NCBI GenBank assembly: GCA_021199475.1
Contig: JAJQHZ010000003.1
Span: 1 to 34,631 of the forward strand
Length of the DNA stretch: 34,631 nucleotides
Source: Lachnospiraceae bacterium
GTDB lineage: Bacteria > Bacillota > Clostridia > Lachnospirales > Lachnospiraceae
Direction of reading: 5' to 3'
Part shown: one piece after another, positions 7,761 through 17,900 of the stretch
How the letters are laid out: the number at the start of each line of letters is the position of its first letter
Numbering within the stretch: the first letter of the stretch is position 1
Notes under the pieces: generated by a model
The model's input: only the letters and a program-made list of their open reading frames with translations
Told to the model about the DNA's origin: nothing
The model's database searches: none
Translations under genes and position numbers: made by a program

Positions 7761-8477
7761 CTAACTTTTCAGGAAATCGCTCAGGGAGATTCCGAACATT
7801 CTCTTGCAGGTCGCAGCCAGATGGGACGGAGAGTCGAAACCTGCCATCATTGCGGCATCCGTAATATTCCCCGATTTCAACAGATGAATATAGCTCTTTC
7901 TTATTTTTTCCAGTGCCAGATATCGGCGCAGGGCGATTCCCACATTTTCCTTAAACAGATGGGAAAAACGGCTGACAGAAATCCCGGCTTCCGCCGCCAG
8001 CTTGCTTATCGTATCAGTCTCAACACTCTCATGGCTTTTTAACGTCTCAAGAGCATTCTGTATCCGCTCGTCCATGGAAAGAGAGAAATCTCCTATCCCC
8101 AGCATATTGGTGATTGCCTCGTCCACAGCCAGCAGCGAGCGGGTATTAAGCCATGCGTTTCTTATTATCTGTACTGTCTCCCCATCCAGAACAGCATAAT
8201 TCTGCCCCTTCAGATAACGACGGGAAAGTTCATTGGCGAATAAAGAAGTTTTATCGAACAGGCAGATGAGCAGTTCCCCCTTTTCCACGCAGGCTGTATG
8301 CAGAACGTCGGAATCAATGCATACTCCCTCTGCTTCAAATTCATACTGATTCACACTGCACCTGATTTTATGGGAAACTCCTATTATGATATGTGACAGT
8401 AAATGCCTGTGTTTTTCCGGTTCATGATAAGCCGCATTCAGATACAGCCTGTCGTATTGAAAAAAGCATTCCGTCAC
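7761..8477 (-). CDS. AraC-family transcriptional regulator
   Basis: This 238-residue protein has a C-terminal double helix-turn-helix typical of AraC/XylS proteins. The first recognition region is ISKLAAEAGISVSRFSHLFK and the second contains ITDAAMMAGFDSPSHLAATC, with the conserved G-F-x-S-x-S-x-x-x-x-x-x-F-K spacing. The N-terminal 130 residues would hold a cupin-like ligand-sensing domain. Translation starts at a GTG (8477) with an AAGGGGGA site. Its promoter at 8542-8570 carries the same inverted repeat as the methyltransferase operon promoter. It may control itself and both neighbouring units, although a perfect palindrome is more typical of TetR or MarR dimers than of AraC proteins. The family call is firm; the target assignment is inferred from proximity. 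Confidence 0.9.
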   Translation of the reverse strand: MTECFFQYDRLYLNAAYHEPEKHRHLLSHIIIGVSHKIRCSVNQYEFEAEGVCIDSDVLHTACVEKGELLICLFDKTSLFANELSRRYLKGQNYAVLDGETVQIIRNAWLNTRSLLAVDEAITNMLGIGDFSLSMDERIQNALETLKSHESVETDTISKLAAEAGISVSRFSHLFKENVGIALRRYLALEKIRKSYIHLLKSGNITDAAMMAGFDSPSHLAATCKRMFGISLSDFLKS

Positions 8478-8521
8478 AGTACTATCCCCCTTTTCATCCG
8501 CCTTCTAAAAATTCTTACATC

Positions 8522-8570
8522 ATTAGTTTCATCTAACTCTCATTGTAACAGATACAAGAAGATGATTCAA
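8522..8570 (-). promoter_or_regulatory. Promoter and operator of the araC-hydrolase unit
   Basis: On the minus strand: TTGAAT (8565-8570), a 17-bp spacer, TACAAT (8542-8547), then after four bases GTTAGATGAAACTAAT (8522-8537), a GTTAG-N6-CTAAY inverted repeat. Flanking bases also match the 5020-5068 promoter (TCTGTTACAATG, AGGTTCTG), so the two look like duplicated control regions. Confidence 0.75.
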
Positions 8571-8665
8571 TGCAGAACCTAAACCATTATCATTTTTAAA
8601 ATCCAGCATATAAATTGTCGAAACGTGATTCTTCCGATTTTTTTCGCCATTTTTTTCGCTTCTGC

Positions 8666-8694
8666 TTGCAATGAAAAAGAGATAGTGGTAAATT
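8666..8694 (+). promoter_or_regulatory. Probable pta promoter
   Basis: TTGCAA (8666-8671), a 17-bp spacer and TAAATT (8689-8694) form a plausible sigma-A promoter about 60 bases before the pta start codon. The boxes are off consensus by two positions each. Confidence 0.5.
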
Positions 8695-8753
8695 GTAGGG
8701 GAATCACTACAAATAACCGATCATACAATCGGACGATTATGGAGGCAAAAACG

Positions 8754-9734
8754 ATGGATTTTTTTGAAACCCTGGTGGAGACACTGAAAAAGAGCCCGAA
8801 GAAAATTGTATTTACAGAGGGTACGGATGCGCGTATTCTTTCTGCTACGGACCGTCTGGTAAAGGGCGGCGACTTCCTGCAGCCGGTGCTGGTAGGCAAT
8901 GTCGACGAAGTAAAAGCTGCCGCTGAAAAGGGCGGCTTCTGCATTGACGGTGTTCAGATTCTCGACCCGCTGACCTACGAAGGCATGGAGGAAATGGTTG
9001 CAAAGATGGTCGAGCTGCGTAAGGGCAAAATGACCGAGGAGCAGTGCCGTGAGAACCTGAAGAAGGGAAATTATTTCGGCACCATGCTTGTTAAGATGGG
9101 CGTAGCGGATGCCCTGCTCGGCGGTGCTACCTATTCCACAGCAGACACGGTTCGTCCGGCTCTGCAGCTGATTAAGACGAAGCCGGGCAACAAGAGTGTC
9201 AGCTCCAGCTTCATTCTGATTCGTGAAAAAGACGGCGTAGAAGAACGCATCGCGATGGGCGACTGCGCAATCCAGATTGCACCGGATGAGGACGCGCTGG
9301 TAGAGACCGCTGTCGAGACCGCGAAGACTGCTTCTTATTTTGGAATCGACCCGAAAGTGGCGATGCTGAGCTTCTCTACAAAGGGCTCCGGCAAGGGTGA
9401 CGATGTGACGAAGGTAGCGAATGCGACCGCAAAGATCAAAGCGGCTTATCCGGATATGAAGGTAGACGGCGAGATGCAGTTTGACGCCGCTGTTTCACCG
9501 GAGGTCGGCCAGCTGAAATTCCCGGGTTCCCCGGTTGCCGGTCAGGCAAATACCTTTATTTTCCCGGAGATTCAGTCCGGCAACATCGGCTACAAGATCG
9601 CACAGCGGCTTGGCGGCTTTGATGCGTTCGGTCCGATCCTTCAGGGTCTGAATGCACCGATCAACGACCTCTCCCGCGGCTGTAACGCAGACGAGGTATA
9701 CAAGATGGCGCTGATTACGGCTGTGATGGCTTAA
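8754..9734 (+). CDS. pta: Phosphate acetyltransferase (phosphotransacetylase)
   Basis: This 326-residue protein matches the short clostridial/Bacillus-type Pta, which interconverts acetyl-CoA plus phosphate and acetyl phosphate plus CoA in the cytoplasm; with acetate kinase it makes ATP and acetate. Recognisable blocks are KIVFTEGTDARILSATDRL at the N terminus, GGATYSTADTVRPALQ near 130, MLSFSTKGSGKGDDV near 205, and a C-terminal stretch with FPEIQSGNIGYKIAQRLGG and LSRGCNADEVYKMALITA. The start at 8754 has a GGAGG nine bases upstream; a longer frame from 8625 lacks one. The usual partner ackA is not adjacent, and the gene is monocistronic with a strong terminator behind it. Confidence 0.96.
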   Translation: MDFFETLVETLKKSPKKIVFTEGTDARILSATDRLVKGGDFLQPVLVGNVDEVKAAAEKGGFCIDGVQILDPLTYEGMEEMVAKMVELRKGKMTEEQCRENLKKGNYFGTMLVKMGVADALLGGATYSTADTVRPALQLIKTKPGNKSVSSSFILIREKDGVEERIAMGDCAIQIAPDEDALVETAVETAKTASYFGIDPKVAMLSFSTKGSGKGDDVTKVANATAKIKAAYPDMKVDGEMQFDAAVSPEVGQLKFPGSPVAGQANTFIFPEIQSGNIGYKIAQRLGGFDAFGPILQGLNAPINDLSRGCNADEVYKMALITAVMA

Positions 9735-9820
9735 AGTCAGTCTCCAGTCACTGGAAATGCGAGCGTAAATCTTTATAGCTCTGGCTTCATGGCTCGCTGC
9801 TTCGCAGAAATAAGCAAGCG

Positions 9821-9876
9821 AAAACCGCCCCGGCAGACAGCAGCAAACGCTGTATCTGCCCGTTGGGAGGTTTTTT
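9821..9876. terminator. Bidirectional Rho-independent terminator between pta and dnaK
   Basis: A long stem pairs GGCAGA/TCTGCC and CAGC/GCTG, extended by an outer AACC-type stem. It has an A-run on the left and TTTTTT at 9871-9876. It can stop pta on the plus strand and dnaK from the other side. Confidence 0.8.
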
Positions 9877-9991
9877 ACTTTTACTGCATTCGTTATCCGC
9901 AGGCATGAAGAAATTACCCCGAACCGCGAAATTTTATTGCTTTTATTCTATATTCATTTCTGCTACGCTTTCGAGCGGGCTGCTAACGTAC

Positions 9992-11755
9992 TCATATCCC
10001 CAGATACTGTGAACTCGACTGCTCCAGCGCCGCCTTCGCGGTTTTGACATTTTCCAGATCCTGATCGGTCATCTTATCCAGGCGGAATCTGGAAAGTTCT
10101 TTCTGCAGTGCATTCAGATCATTTTTTATCTGTTTGGACGCAGTCTTGTCCAGCTCTTTTTTGCGCTCCTTATATGCCTGATTCGCTTTCGCGAGCAGGC
10201 TCTGCGCCTCATTTGTGATATCAATCGCCTCGCGGCGCTGCACATCCTGTCCCGCGTAGGCCTGTGCTTCATAAATGGCCTTCTGAATCTCGGATTCAGA
10301 CATCCGGTCATCGGCTGTGATTGTGATGGACTGCTCCTTTTGCGTATCCAGATCCTTTGCGGATACCTTCAGAATTCCGTTCGCATCAATATCAAACGTG
10401 ACCTCAATCTGCGGCACGCCGGCCGGTGCACGGCGGATGCCTTTCAGGCGGAATTTCCCGATGGATTTATTGTCCCTGGCCATGGTGCGTTCGCCCTGCA
10501 GTACATTAATCTCCACATCACGCTGATAAGCTGCAGCCGTTGAAAAGACACGGGAGTAACGCGTCGGAACGGTCGTATTGCGCTCCACCAGCCGCGTCGC
10601 GACGCCGCCAACAGTCTCAATGGAAAGGCTTAATGGTGTGACGTCCATCAAAAGCAGATCCATCCCGGTGTCCGCTGCCATCAGAGAATTCCCCTGCAGC
10701 GTGCTGCCCAGAATAGCCGCACCCTGCGCCACACACTCATCCGGGTTGATGTTTTTAGATGGTTCCTTGCCGGTCAGCTGGACCACCTTCTGCTGGACAG
10801 CCGGAATCCGCGTCGAGCCGCCGACCAGAAGCACACGTCCCAGCTGCGCGGCAGTAATTCCGGCATCCGACAGCGCCGTATGCACCGGCACCTCCGTGCG
10901 GCGAACCAGATCTGCCGTCAGCTCATTAAACTTATTTCTCGTCAATGTGCGCTCCAGATGTACCGGCTCTCCTTTGATCTGTGTCAGATAAGGAAGCACG
11001 ATGTTCGTGCTCTCCGACGTTGACAGTTCTTTTTTGGCCTGCTCCGCGGCCTCCCGGATTCGCTGCATCGCCGCAAAATCCCTTGAAATGTCCGTTCGGT
11101 GCTCCGCTTTAAACTCAGCGACCAGCCAGTCCGACACGCGGGCGTCAAAATCATCCCCGCCCAGATGGTTATCTCCGGAGGTCGAGAGCACTTCAATCAG
11201 CCCCTCTCCGATCTCGATGATCGACACATCGAATGTGCCTCCGCCCAGGTCATAAACCATTACCTTCTGCGCCTCTCCATGATCCAGCCCATAGGAAAGC
11301 GCCGCACTCGTCGGCTCATTGATGATTCGTTTTACATCCAGACCCGCGATTCGCCCGGCGTCCTTCGTCGCCTGACGCTGAATATCGTTAAAATAAGCGG
11401 GAACCGTAATGACCGCTTCCGTCACCGGTTCGCCAAGGAAATCCTCTGCATCCTTTTTCAGCTGCATCAGGATCATCGCGCTGATTGTCTGAGGCTTGTA
11501 CTCTTTTCCGTCAATCCGGATATCCCAGTCCGTCCCCATATGACGCTTCACAGATGTAATCGTCCGGCCTGCGTTCGTCACCGCCTGCCGTCTCGCCGCA
11601 TCACCAACCAACCGCTCCCCGTTTCTCGTAAAAGCCACCACACTCGGCGTCGTGCGGCCGCCAGTCGGGTTCGGAATGATGACCGGCTGATCATTTTCCA
11701 CTACAGATACACAACTGTTTGTCGTTCCAAGATCAATTCCTATTACTTTGCCCAC
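9992..11755 (-). CDS. dnaK: Hsp70 chaperone DnaK, stand-alone copy
   Basis: This 587-residue protein is a clear Hsp70. The nucleotide-binding domain starts [13 protein letters not shown] and contains [17 protein letters not shown], the phosphate-binding [12 protein letters not shown] and [14 protein letters not shown]. The substrate-binding domain has [13 protein letters not shown] and [20 protein letters not shown] (written here as part of a longer match). ATP-driven refolding with DnaJ and GrpE is the family role. It is shorter than the usual 610-640 residues: the lid is present but the acidic, glycine-rich tail with the EEVD-like end is missing. There is no grpE, dnaJ or hrcA beside it and no CIRCE palindrome upstream. 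It is therefore probably a second copy, distinct from the heat-shock operon gene. The start at 11755 has GGAGGA eight to twelve bases upstream. Confidence 0.93.
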   Translation of the reverse strand: MGKVIGIDLGTTNSCVSVVENDQPVIIPNPTGGRTTPSVVAFTRNGERLVGDAARRQAVTNAGRTITSVKRHMGTDWDIRIDGKEYKPQTISAMILMQLKKDAEDFLGEPVTEAVITVPAYFNDIQRQATKDAGRIAGLDVKRIINEPTSAALSYGLDHGEAQKVMVYDLGGGTFDVSIIEIGEGLIEVLSTSGDNHLGGDDFDARVSDWLVAEFKAEHRTDISRDFAAMQRIREAAEQAKKELSTSESTNIVLPYLTQIKGEPVHLERTLTRNKFNELTADLVRRTEVPVHTALSDAGITAAQLGRVLLVGGSTRIPAVQQKVVQLTGKEPSKNINPDECVAQGAAILGSTLQGNSLMAADTGMDLLLMDVTPLSLSIETVGGVATRLVERNTTVPTRYSRVFSTAAAYQRDVEINVLQGERTMARDNKSIGKFRLKGIRRAPAGVPQIEVTFDIDANGILKVSAKDLDTQKEQSITITADDRMSESEIQKAIYEAQAYAGQDVQRREAIDITNEAQSLLAKANQAYKERKKELDKTASKQIKNDLNALQKELSRFRLDKMTDQDLENVKTAKAALEQSSSQYLGI

Positions 11756-12281
11756 TTTGCGTCCTCCTGCATTTATACTTATGTTAAATAAAATCGTTTT
11801 ACGTTAAGATAACTGCTTCCTCAAAACTCTGCTTCCACCCTCTGCTGATTCCAAACAACTTCAGATGGCTGATTCAGCAGCGATTCGATGAATCCCACAT
11901 GGAAGTATAGCGTTCAGCAAACAGAAAATCAACCCGTCGAAAATTATATTGTTACATTTTTATAGCATTTGTTCATTAATTTTTTCTAATTTTTATAAAC
12001 TCGAAGTAAACGACTGAATATTCCACTCTTCTAAACCGAAAATCCGAGTATGTTGTTTGCCCAAACCAGGCATCCGGCAAAAAATGTGGTCTGTGTTACA
12101 TACTCATGTACTTTGACAGTTTCTTCGCAAATAGAACACAAAATGTGCACATATTTTTCGTAAGGTATAAAAATAAAGCAGGACACAACGTTAAAAGTAA
12201 CACTCGACAAACTGCTATGAAACAGGCGAACGGATGCGTCGCCCGAAAAAATCACAAATAATACTAAGGGAGAGGACAGGC
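11756..12281. other. Intergenic region between dnaK and the FKBP gene
   Basis: These 526 bases between divergent genes contain no coding sequence that I would defend. A-T-rich stretches near 11780-11800 and 11950-12000 may hold the dnaK promoter, but no box pair is convincing. A near-palindrome AAAATGTGCACATATTTT lies around 12138-12156, ahead of a TATAAA (about 12165), and could be a regulatory site for the FKBP gene. No CIRCE element or riboswitch was seen. Confidence 0.4.
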
Positions 12282-12788
12282 ATGAAAAAAGAAAACAAAA
12301 AACAGGCTCAGCAAAGACGCGCGGAAGAACGGCATAAAAAAGAGCAGCGTGCAAAGGTTAAGAAATACCTTTCAATCGGAATCCCGGCTGCCCTGATCGC
12401 AATTCTGATTATCGTCATTCTCGTTGACACATTCAAGCCATTCAGCCAGACCGATGATACGGAGGAAGCTGCAACAGAAAGCGTGGAAACCGAAGCGACC
12501 TATTCCACTGACACTTCGCTGACCGTTGCGGACGGTGATACCGTAAACATTGATTATGTTGGTTCGATTGATGGCGTAGAGTTCTCAGGCGGCAGCACAA
12601 ATGGAGCCGGTACGGATCTGGTCATCGGTTCCGGCAGCTACATTGATGACTTCGAAGATCAGCTGATTGGCGCGCACCCGGGCGACACGGTGGATGTCAC
12701 TGTAACCTTCCCGGAGGACTATGGAGTAGACGATCTCAACGGACAGGAAGCACTGTTTGAAGTAACCATCAACGGAATTTACGAATAA
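12282..12788 (+). CDS. Membrane-anchored FKBP-type peptidyl-prolyl isomerase
   Basis: This 168-residue protein starts with a very basic stretch (about 1-28), then one membrane helix (about 29-49, [18 protein letters not shown]), a Glu/Thr-rich linker and an FKBP-like domain from about 75. In the domain, [20 protein letters not shown] and [20 protein letters not shown] are the typical FKBP/trigger-factor-PPIase segments. The topology puts the isomerase outside the membrane, where it would help secreted proteins fold. The start at 12282 follows AAGGGAGAGG. A TetR-like gene begins 14 bp downstream and is probably co-transcribed. The F-P-x-x-Y core is present; some FKBP active-site aromatics are hard to confirm by eye. 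Confidence 0.85.
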   Translation: MKKENKKQAQQRRAEERHKKEQRAKVKKYLSIGIPAALIAILIIVILVDTFKPFSQTDDTEEAATESVETEATYSTDTSLTVADGDTVNIDYVGSIDGVEFSGGSTNGAGTDLVIGSGSYIDDFEDQLIGAHPGDTVDVTVTFPEDYGVDDLNGQEALFEVTINGIYE

Positions 12789-12802
12789 AAAGGATTGATT
12801 TT

Positions 12803-13312
12803 ATGGCACAGAACAAAGAAGTAACAAAGGATTGTATTTTCACCGCTCTGGTTCTTCTGATGGAGCAGAAAGAATATAAGTATATAACCGTCACCGACAT
12901 TTCGCGGAAATCCGGGATATCCCGCATGACCTACTACCGCACTTATTCTTCCAAAGAAGATATTCTGGTCCAGCATTTCCGGAAAATTGCGCAGTCAATG
13001 GTCGATCAGGCGGACGGGCAGGCGGACGAGGCGCTGTACAGCTTTTACTCCTATTTTCTGGAGCACAAAAAAATGACCGAGCTGCTGAAGCAGGCGGAGC
13101 TGATGAATCTGGTCATCGACAGCTTTTCTTCTCTCACAGATTTTCTGCATCGCACCATTCATCCGGAAAATCTGAAAAGAGACACAAACAATTACGCTGC
13201 GCATTTTGAAGCAGGCGGTCTCTTCTCTATTCTGACATACTGGCTGGCGAGCGAAGTACTGGAAAGCCCGGAGGAAATGGCAAAAATCACACTGGAGATT
13301 ATGAAGAAGTGA
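12803..13312 (+). CDS. TetR/AcrR-family transcriptional regulator
   Basis: This 169-residue protein has an N-terminal TetR helix-turn-helix, ITVTDISRKSGISRMTYYRT, followed by SSKEDILVQHF, and a helical C-terminal ligand/dimer domain (TetR_C type common in Firmicutes). It starts at an ATG 14 bp after the FKBP gene, with an AAAGGA site, so both are likely one mRNA. The terminator at 13308-13335 overlaps its stop codon. It may regulate its own operon or the divergent dnaK; a GTTAG-N6-CTAAC type palindrome, which would suit a TetR dimer, is not present upstream of it. Confidence 0.88.
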   Translation: MAQNKEVTKDCIFTALVLLMEQKEYKYITVTDISRKSGISRMTYYRTYSSKEDILVQHFRKIAQSMVDQADGQADEALYSFYSYFLEHKKMTELLKQAELMNLVIDSFSSLTDFLHRTIHPENLKRDTNNYAAHFEAGGLFSILTYWLASEVLESPEEMAKITLEIMKK

Positions 13313-13335
13313 GCGCATTGGGCGCTCACTTTTTT
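13308..13335 (+). terminator. Rho-independent terminator after the TetR-like gene
   Basis: GTGAGCGC (13309-13316) pairs perfectly with GCGCTCAC (13322-13329) around a five-base loop and is followed by TTTTTT (13330-13335). The TGA stop of the upstream gene lies inside the stem. Confidence 0.9.
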
Positions 13336-13397
13336 CAAGCCCAAAATGTTCAGGCTTCCATATAAGATAACAATCATGCGCTTCCCGCACACCCGCG

Positions 13398-14939
13398 TTA
13401 CTGGTATCTCTCCCAAATGTTTTCCTGATAGCCCGCAACGCCTTTTTCAAAAAGCAGATTTGCGGCCATTTTCAGCTCCGGATCCGTAACACGCTCCAGC
13501 ATTTTCAACCGTTTATCCGAAATCCGTTCGTCAGACAGGCTCGCTCTGCAGTCCTCCGCAGACATATGCCAAAAATGCAGGGATCTTCCGTTTTTCTTCG
13601 CATAATACAGCTTTACCTTCTGTGCAATCAGAAGCCCTTCCGGATCGAAATCCCCGGCGTAATACACCTCAGCATCCGCTTTTGCCAGCAAGTCCAGCAT
13701 CAGCACTGCACTGAGACGAGGCTGTCCGTTCATGCACATACAGGCTCGCGTTCCCTTCCATCGCTGGCAGAGCAATGCGTAAATTGACGGATTTTCCACA
13801 ATGTAAATCCGATTATCCGGACACTCGACCCGTTCCCAACCCGCGATTACCGAAAGGGGCACCTGCACCGGCTCTCCTTCGGTTCGGAAGCCTTCCATGC
13901 CCGTATGCCAGCTACCATCCTTTTTCTGCGCACGGACTCCGGAAAGCATAGCATAGTTGGACATATCATCCCGCAAAATGCCCGCAGCCAGATACTGCCG
14001 CTGTTTTCTCAATGCAGGAAAGATCATCTCGTCCATCGAGTCCGGGTTCTGTCCTTCCAGTTCCCAGAGAATGGTAAGTGAAAGCAGCTGGCCGCCCTCG
14101 CCCCCATCGTCAAACGCGTGCGGATTTCCGGTCAGTCGGGCAGCAAATACCGCGAGGTATTCGGTTTCCCCCTTTCGGCAGGGAAATGCATTCAGAATGG
14201 CACTTCCCATGTCCAGATCCTGTTCCAGCACTTCCGGGTTCCGACCGCCCTCCCGATAACGGTTCATAAGCCAGTACCAGATTCTTCCAGGTGCGCTGCC
14301 GGCGGATTGGCTCCTTTTAGCAGTTTCAAAATCACCCGGATCAGCTTCTCTGACATTTCGCACTTTATCCGCACACAATTCCCGAATCCAGGATCCTGCG
14401 GGCGTACCCGCATACTTCTTTTGCATCCGGTCAAAGACCGCATCGAAAGCCTCCCGTTCCGCCAGCCGCCTTTCTTTTTTCCCGATCAGCTCTTCTCCAA
14501 AATACCGGCGAAGCAGCGCCTCCGGTGAAATCCCTCCAAAACGGCTCTCTGACAGTGACTTTCTAAACTGTGCCGCTGATATCGAAGCGGATTTTTTCCC
14601 ATGGTAGTTTTTCCCAAGGAATCCCTCCAGAACATCACGGTCCTCCTCTTTCAGATTTCGCAAAATCACGGAACCGGAAAAGCTCCCATAAGACAGATAT
14701 TTTTCCCGAAATCCCTTCAAAAGTCGGTTAAGAACCGGTTGTTCCCGAAAATATTGCGCGCATTCGGCTGTCATTTTCTCCGTATATGCGTCCGAGTATG
14801 GAACATTTCTCTCATTTTTTGCTTCCGACAAATCCATCGGTGACACCCCGTCGGCGGCAGAATCCCATTGTTTTCGGCACTCCTTCCCTGCCAGGCCTCT
14901 GTCTGACGAATCCGTTTGTTCACCCCATCTGCCGCTCAT
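13398..14939 (-). CDS. jetD: Wadjet JetD, TOPRIM-domain nuclease subunit
   Basis: This 513-residue protein is the last gene of the jet operon. The middle and N-terminal part contains blocks like FGGISPEALLRRYFGE, fitting the DUF3323/TIGR02679-type N-terminal domain of type II JetD. The C-terminal half is a DUF2399-like TOPRIM domain: the conserved Glu lies in YIVENPS (about E382) and the D-x-D pair in GDFDPEG (about D430 and D432). In studied Wadjet systems JetD is the nuclease that cuts plasmid DNA reeled in by the SMC complex. Its ATG at 14939 overlaps the end of jetC by 20 bp. The first 45 residues are poor in recognisable sequence; an internal ATG (residue 35 or so) could be an alternative start. 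Confidence 0.85.
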   Translation of the reverse strand: MSGRWGEQTDSSDRGLAGKECRKQWDSAADGVSPMDLSEAKNERNVPYSDAYTEKMTAECAQYFREQPVLNRLLKGFREKYLSYGSFSGSVILRNLKEEDRDVLEGFLGKNYHGKKSASISAAQFRKSLSESRFGGISPEALLRRYFGEELIGKKERRLAEREAFDAVFDRMQKKYAGTPAGSWIRELCADKVRNVREADPGDFETAKRSQSAGSAPGRIWYWLMNRYREGGRNPEVLEQDLDMGSAILNAFPCRKGETEYLAVFAARLTGNPHAFDDGGEGGQLLSLTILWELEGQNPDSMDEMIFPALRKQRQYLAAGILRDDMSNYAMLSGVRAQKKDGSWHTGMEGFRTEGEPVQVPLSVIAGWERVECPDNRIYIVENPSIYALLCQRWKGTRACMCMNGQPRLSAVLMLDLLAKADAEVYYAGDFDPEGLLIAQKVKLYYAKKNGRSLHFWHMSAEDCRASLSDERISDKRLKMLERVTDPELKMAANLLFEKGVAGYQENIWERYQ

Positions 14940-17900
14940 CCTCTACCATCTCCCTGGATTTTCCATTCCACAGATACGCCATGACCGTCACAAATTTCGC
15001 GTTCTGCGGCCGGTGGAGCTGATAGATTGCCAGAGCATCCAGCGTATCGCAGTCTCCCCAGAGTACCTGAGAATTGATAATAAAATCAAACTCAAACTCC
15101 GACATAAGACGGAACATATCACGAATGTTGCGGCTATCAACCCCGGCGAAGGCCTCATCGAGCGAAATAATGCGCGGCGCATCCGCCCGTCCGCCCTGAT
15201 ATTTCGCCACCACAGCTGAAAACAGAGGCACATACATCGACATTGCCTTCTCTCCTCCGCTGAAAGTGCCAAACACACTGTTTGTCAGCTCCTTCTGCCG
15301 TTCTCCTGTCTTCTGGGAATAGAGCTGGAATTCAAACCATTTCCGGTAATCCAGTGCGTCCTTCATGACCTGATAAAAGGAAACTGTTCCCTGGCCATCC
15401 CTCGTACGCTTCCGCGCTTCCTCTACCTTAGAGCGGAAATGAAGAGACAGCTTTGCTGCTTCCTCCTCCCGCATAAGGCGGTAATCCTTCTTCAGAAGCT
15501 CTACCAGCTCTCTGGTATCCAGCTGATCCTCCTGCTCCGCGGTCCGGCTTCTCCAGCGAAGATTCAGCTTCAGACCGCTGGACGTGTTCATAGAATCCAT
15601 CAGCTCGTTCATTTTCTCCACCCACGCCATTGAACCATTGATTTTCCCGCGGATCTTACGGCTCACCGTATTGGACAGGATATCCTCAAACAGCTCCCGG
15701 TCTCCATCCCGGATGAGCTCCTGCAGTTCCTCGATGTCCGCATCCAGACGCTCCAGAAGCTTCTGGAAGGAAATTCTTACACCCTTGTATCTGGCCTGAA
15801 TGTCAAGCCGCTTTGCGATGGGATCGCCTTTTTCCGCCTGCTGATCTAGTTCTTCAAACAGATTCGTCTGCGTTGGCTGATAGTCTGTAAGCATTCCTCG
15901 ATTTTCAAAAAAGACCTGGTTCAGATCCGAGATAATCTTCTCCTTCTGAAGCTCCTGTGTATCCGGCGCCAGATAGGCGCGAACCTTCGCAGCGGTTATA
16001 CCCGGCATCATTTCTTCCGGCAGCGCCACATAGCCCAGCGCCAGCTCAGCCCCATAGCAGCGCTCCAGATGCGCGCCCTTCCGTCTGTACTCCGCCAGCT
16101 GTTCCTCGTCTTTTTTCAGCTGTTCCTTCAGGAAATCCGCACGGTTTCTGCTGGTCGTCTGTTCCTTCACACAGGATTCTATTTTGTCCGGATAAAGATT
16201 CAGCCACTTCACACAGGCGTCCAGACGCTCACGGATTTCCTCATAATCCGTCAGCTTGAGCTGCTCACGGATGGAATCTCGCTCCGCCGCCTCACGCTTG
16301 CGCGCGCGGTCTGTATTTCCCATATCATAGCGAATCTGATCCATGTCCGCATCCAGATTTTCCATCCGCTCCTGCAATTCCTTCACATGAGAGAGGATCT
16401 GCAGATAAACCTCGTGTCCGGATTTCAGCTGATAAAAGTTCCGCTGGTAGGAACGCGCCGCCTCCGCCGCCCGCAGAAATGTCTCATAGTTGCAGGCCAG
16501 ATACAACTTCTCCGCAATCTGACTCGCTTCCTTATGCAGCTCCTGCTGTTTCGCCGTCGTCTCCCGCAGCTTCTCTTCCATGCGGATGGCTTCCTTCCGG
16601 AGCCGCTCACACTCCCGAACCGCATCCGACAGCATTCGTGCAGACAGACGCAGATCCTCATCCCCCGGAAACGAGAGGTACTCCTGATTCAACCGCCCGA
16701 TTCTTGTCTGCAGTTCTTCGATCGTTCGATTGTGTTCCTGAAGCTCCTGCTCCAGCGCTGCAATCGTTTCCTGGCACTCCGCAATTTTGGCCAGCCGGTT
16801 CCGCTCTCGCGCTCTGGTACCGAGAAAGCCTGCTTTATGTTCTCCTGTCACCGTTCCGGAAAGCACGCCCATCTGATAGCTTCCGTCCCGCGAGATTGAT
16901 GTAATGCCATCACTGTCATATGCAATGCTGGACAAAATACCGGTAATTCTCTGATTGAAAAAAATATTATTTACAGCGTCATTCAGATCCAGCACGTCGA
17001 GAATGCTTTTATCTGCCCGCTCCTGCTTTGCAAACAGATAGCGGTCGCAGCACCCCGGATCCATGGCCAGCACACGCTCCCGGTCCTCCTCATCCACCAC
17101 AAGCGCATCCAGAATTCCCATCTGCAGCAGGGCCTCCTCCAGCCGGTCACACGCCGTCTCATCCAGATCCTGCCCAAACTCAATGACCTTGTAAAACTCC
17201 AGATAAGAAATTCCAAGTGCCTTTAATCGCTCCCGGTTTTTCAATACGGCTTCGCTCCGCTCCGGCTCCGGTTCTCTGTGATTCTCCCACTCACTCAGTT
17301 CCCGTTTCCGCTCTTCAATCTGTTCCCGAAGTTCCTGAACCTCCCTCTCTTGCTGCTGCACGCTGCCATCCAGAACACCCTTCACTGCCATCCTCTGGTC
17401 AGCAACCCTCTGCTTAACTTCCGCAAAATCCGAAGTTTCCTCATACGTATCGGCAAAGTCGGACATTGTTTTCAGAATCCCCTTATCAAGCGACAGTTCC
17501 CGGTTGGCGCCATTCCATGCGTAGAGCTTTTCCTTCCACTCGTTTTTCACTTCCGTCATCTGCGTTTCCAGCTTGAACACTTCCCGCTGCGCCGCATCAG
17601 TCTCCTTATGATGCTTCTCCAGACTCTGAAGCTGCTCATCCGCCTGCCTTCTGCACGTATCCTCTCTGCGCAAAACCTCCACGCCCCGGTCAATCCCCTG
17701 AACCGTCCGGTTCATCTGGGTCTCATGTGAATGAAAGCTGTAGGCTTCCTGAAAATGCTCCTTTAACTCGCTGCCAAAAAAGCCATGCTCCTCAAATGCC
17801 CTCTCTTCCGCATCCGCATCCATTTCCTCCAGAAATCCCTGCAGCTCCTGTTCCTTTTCGTATTGCCGGTCCAGCTCTCTGCTCTGGGCTGCCTCCTGCT

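Noticed and set aside
11756-11900. CIRCE heat-shock operator upstream of dnaK
   Set aside because: No TTAGCACTC-N9-GAGTGCTAA-like palindrome is present on either strand.
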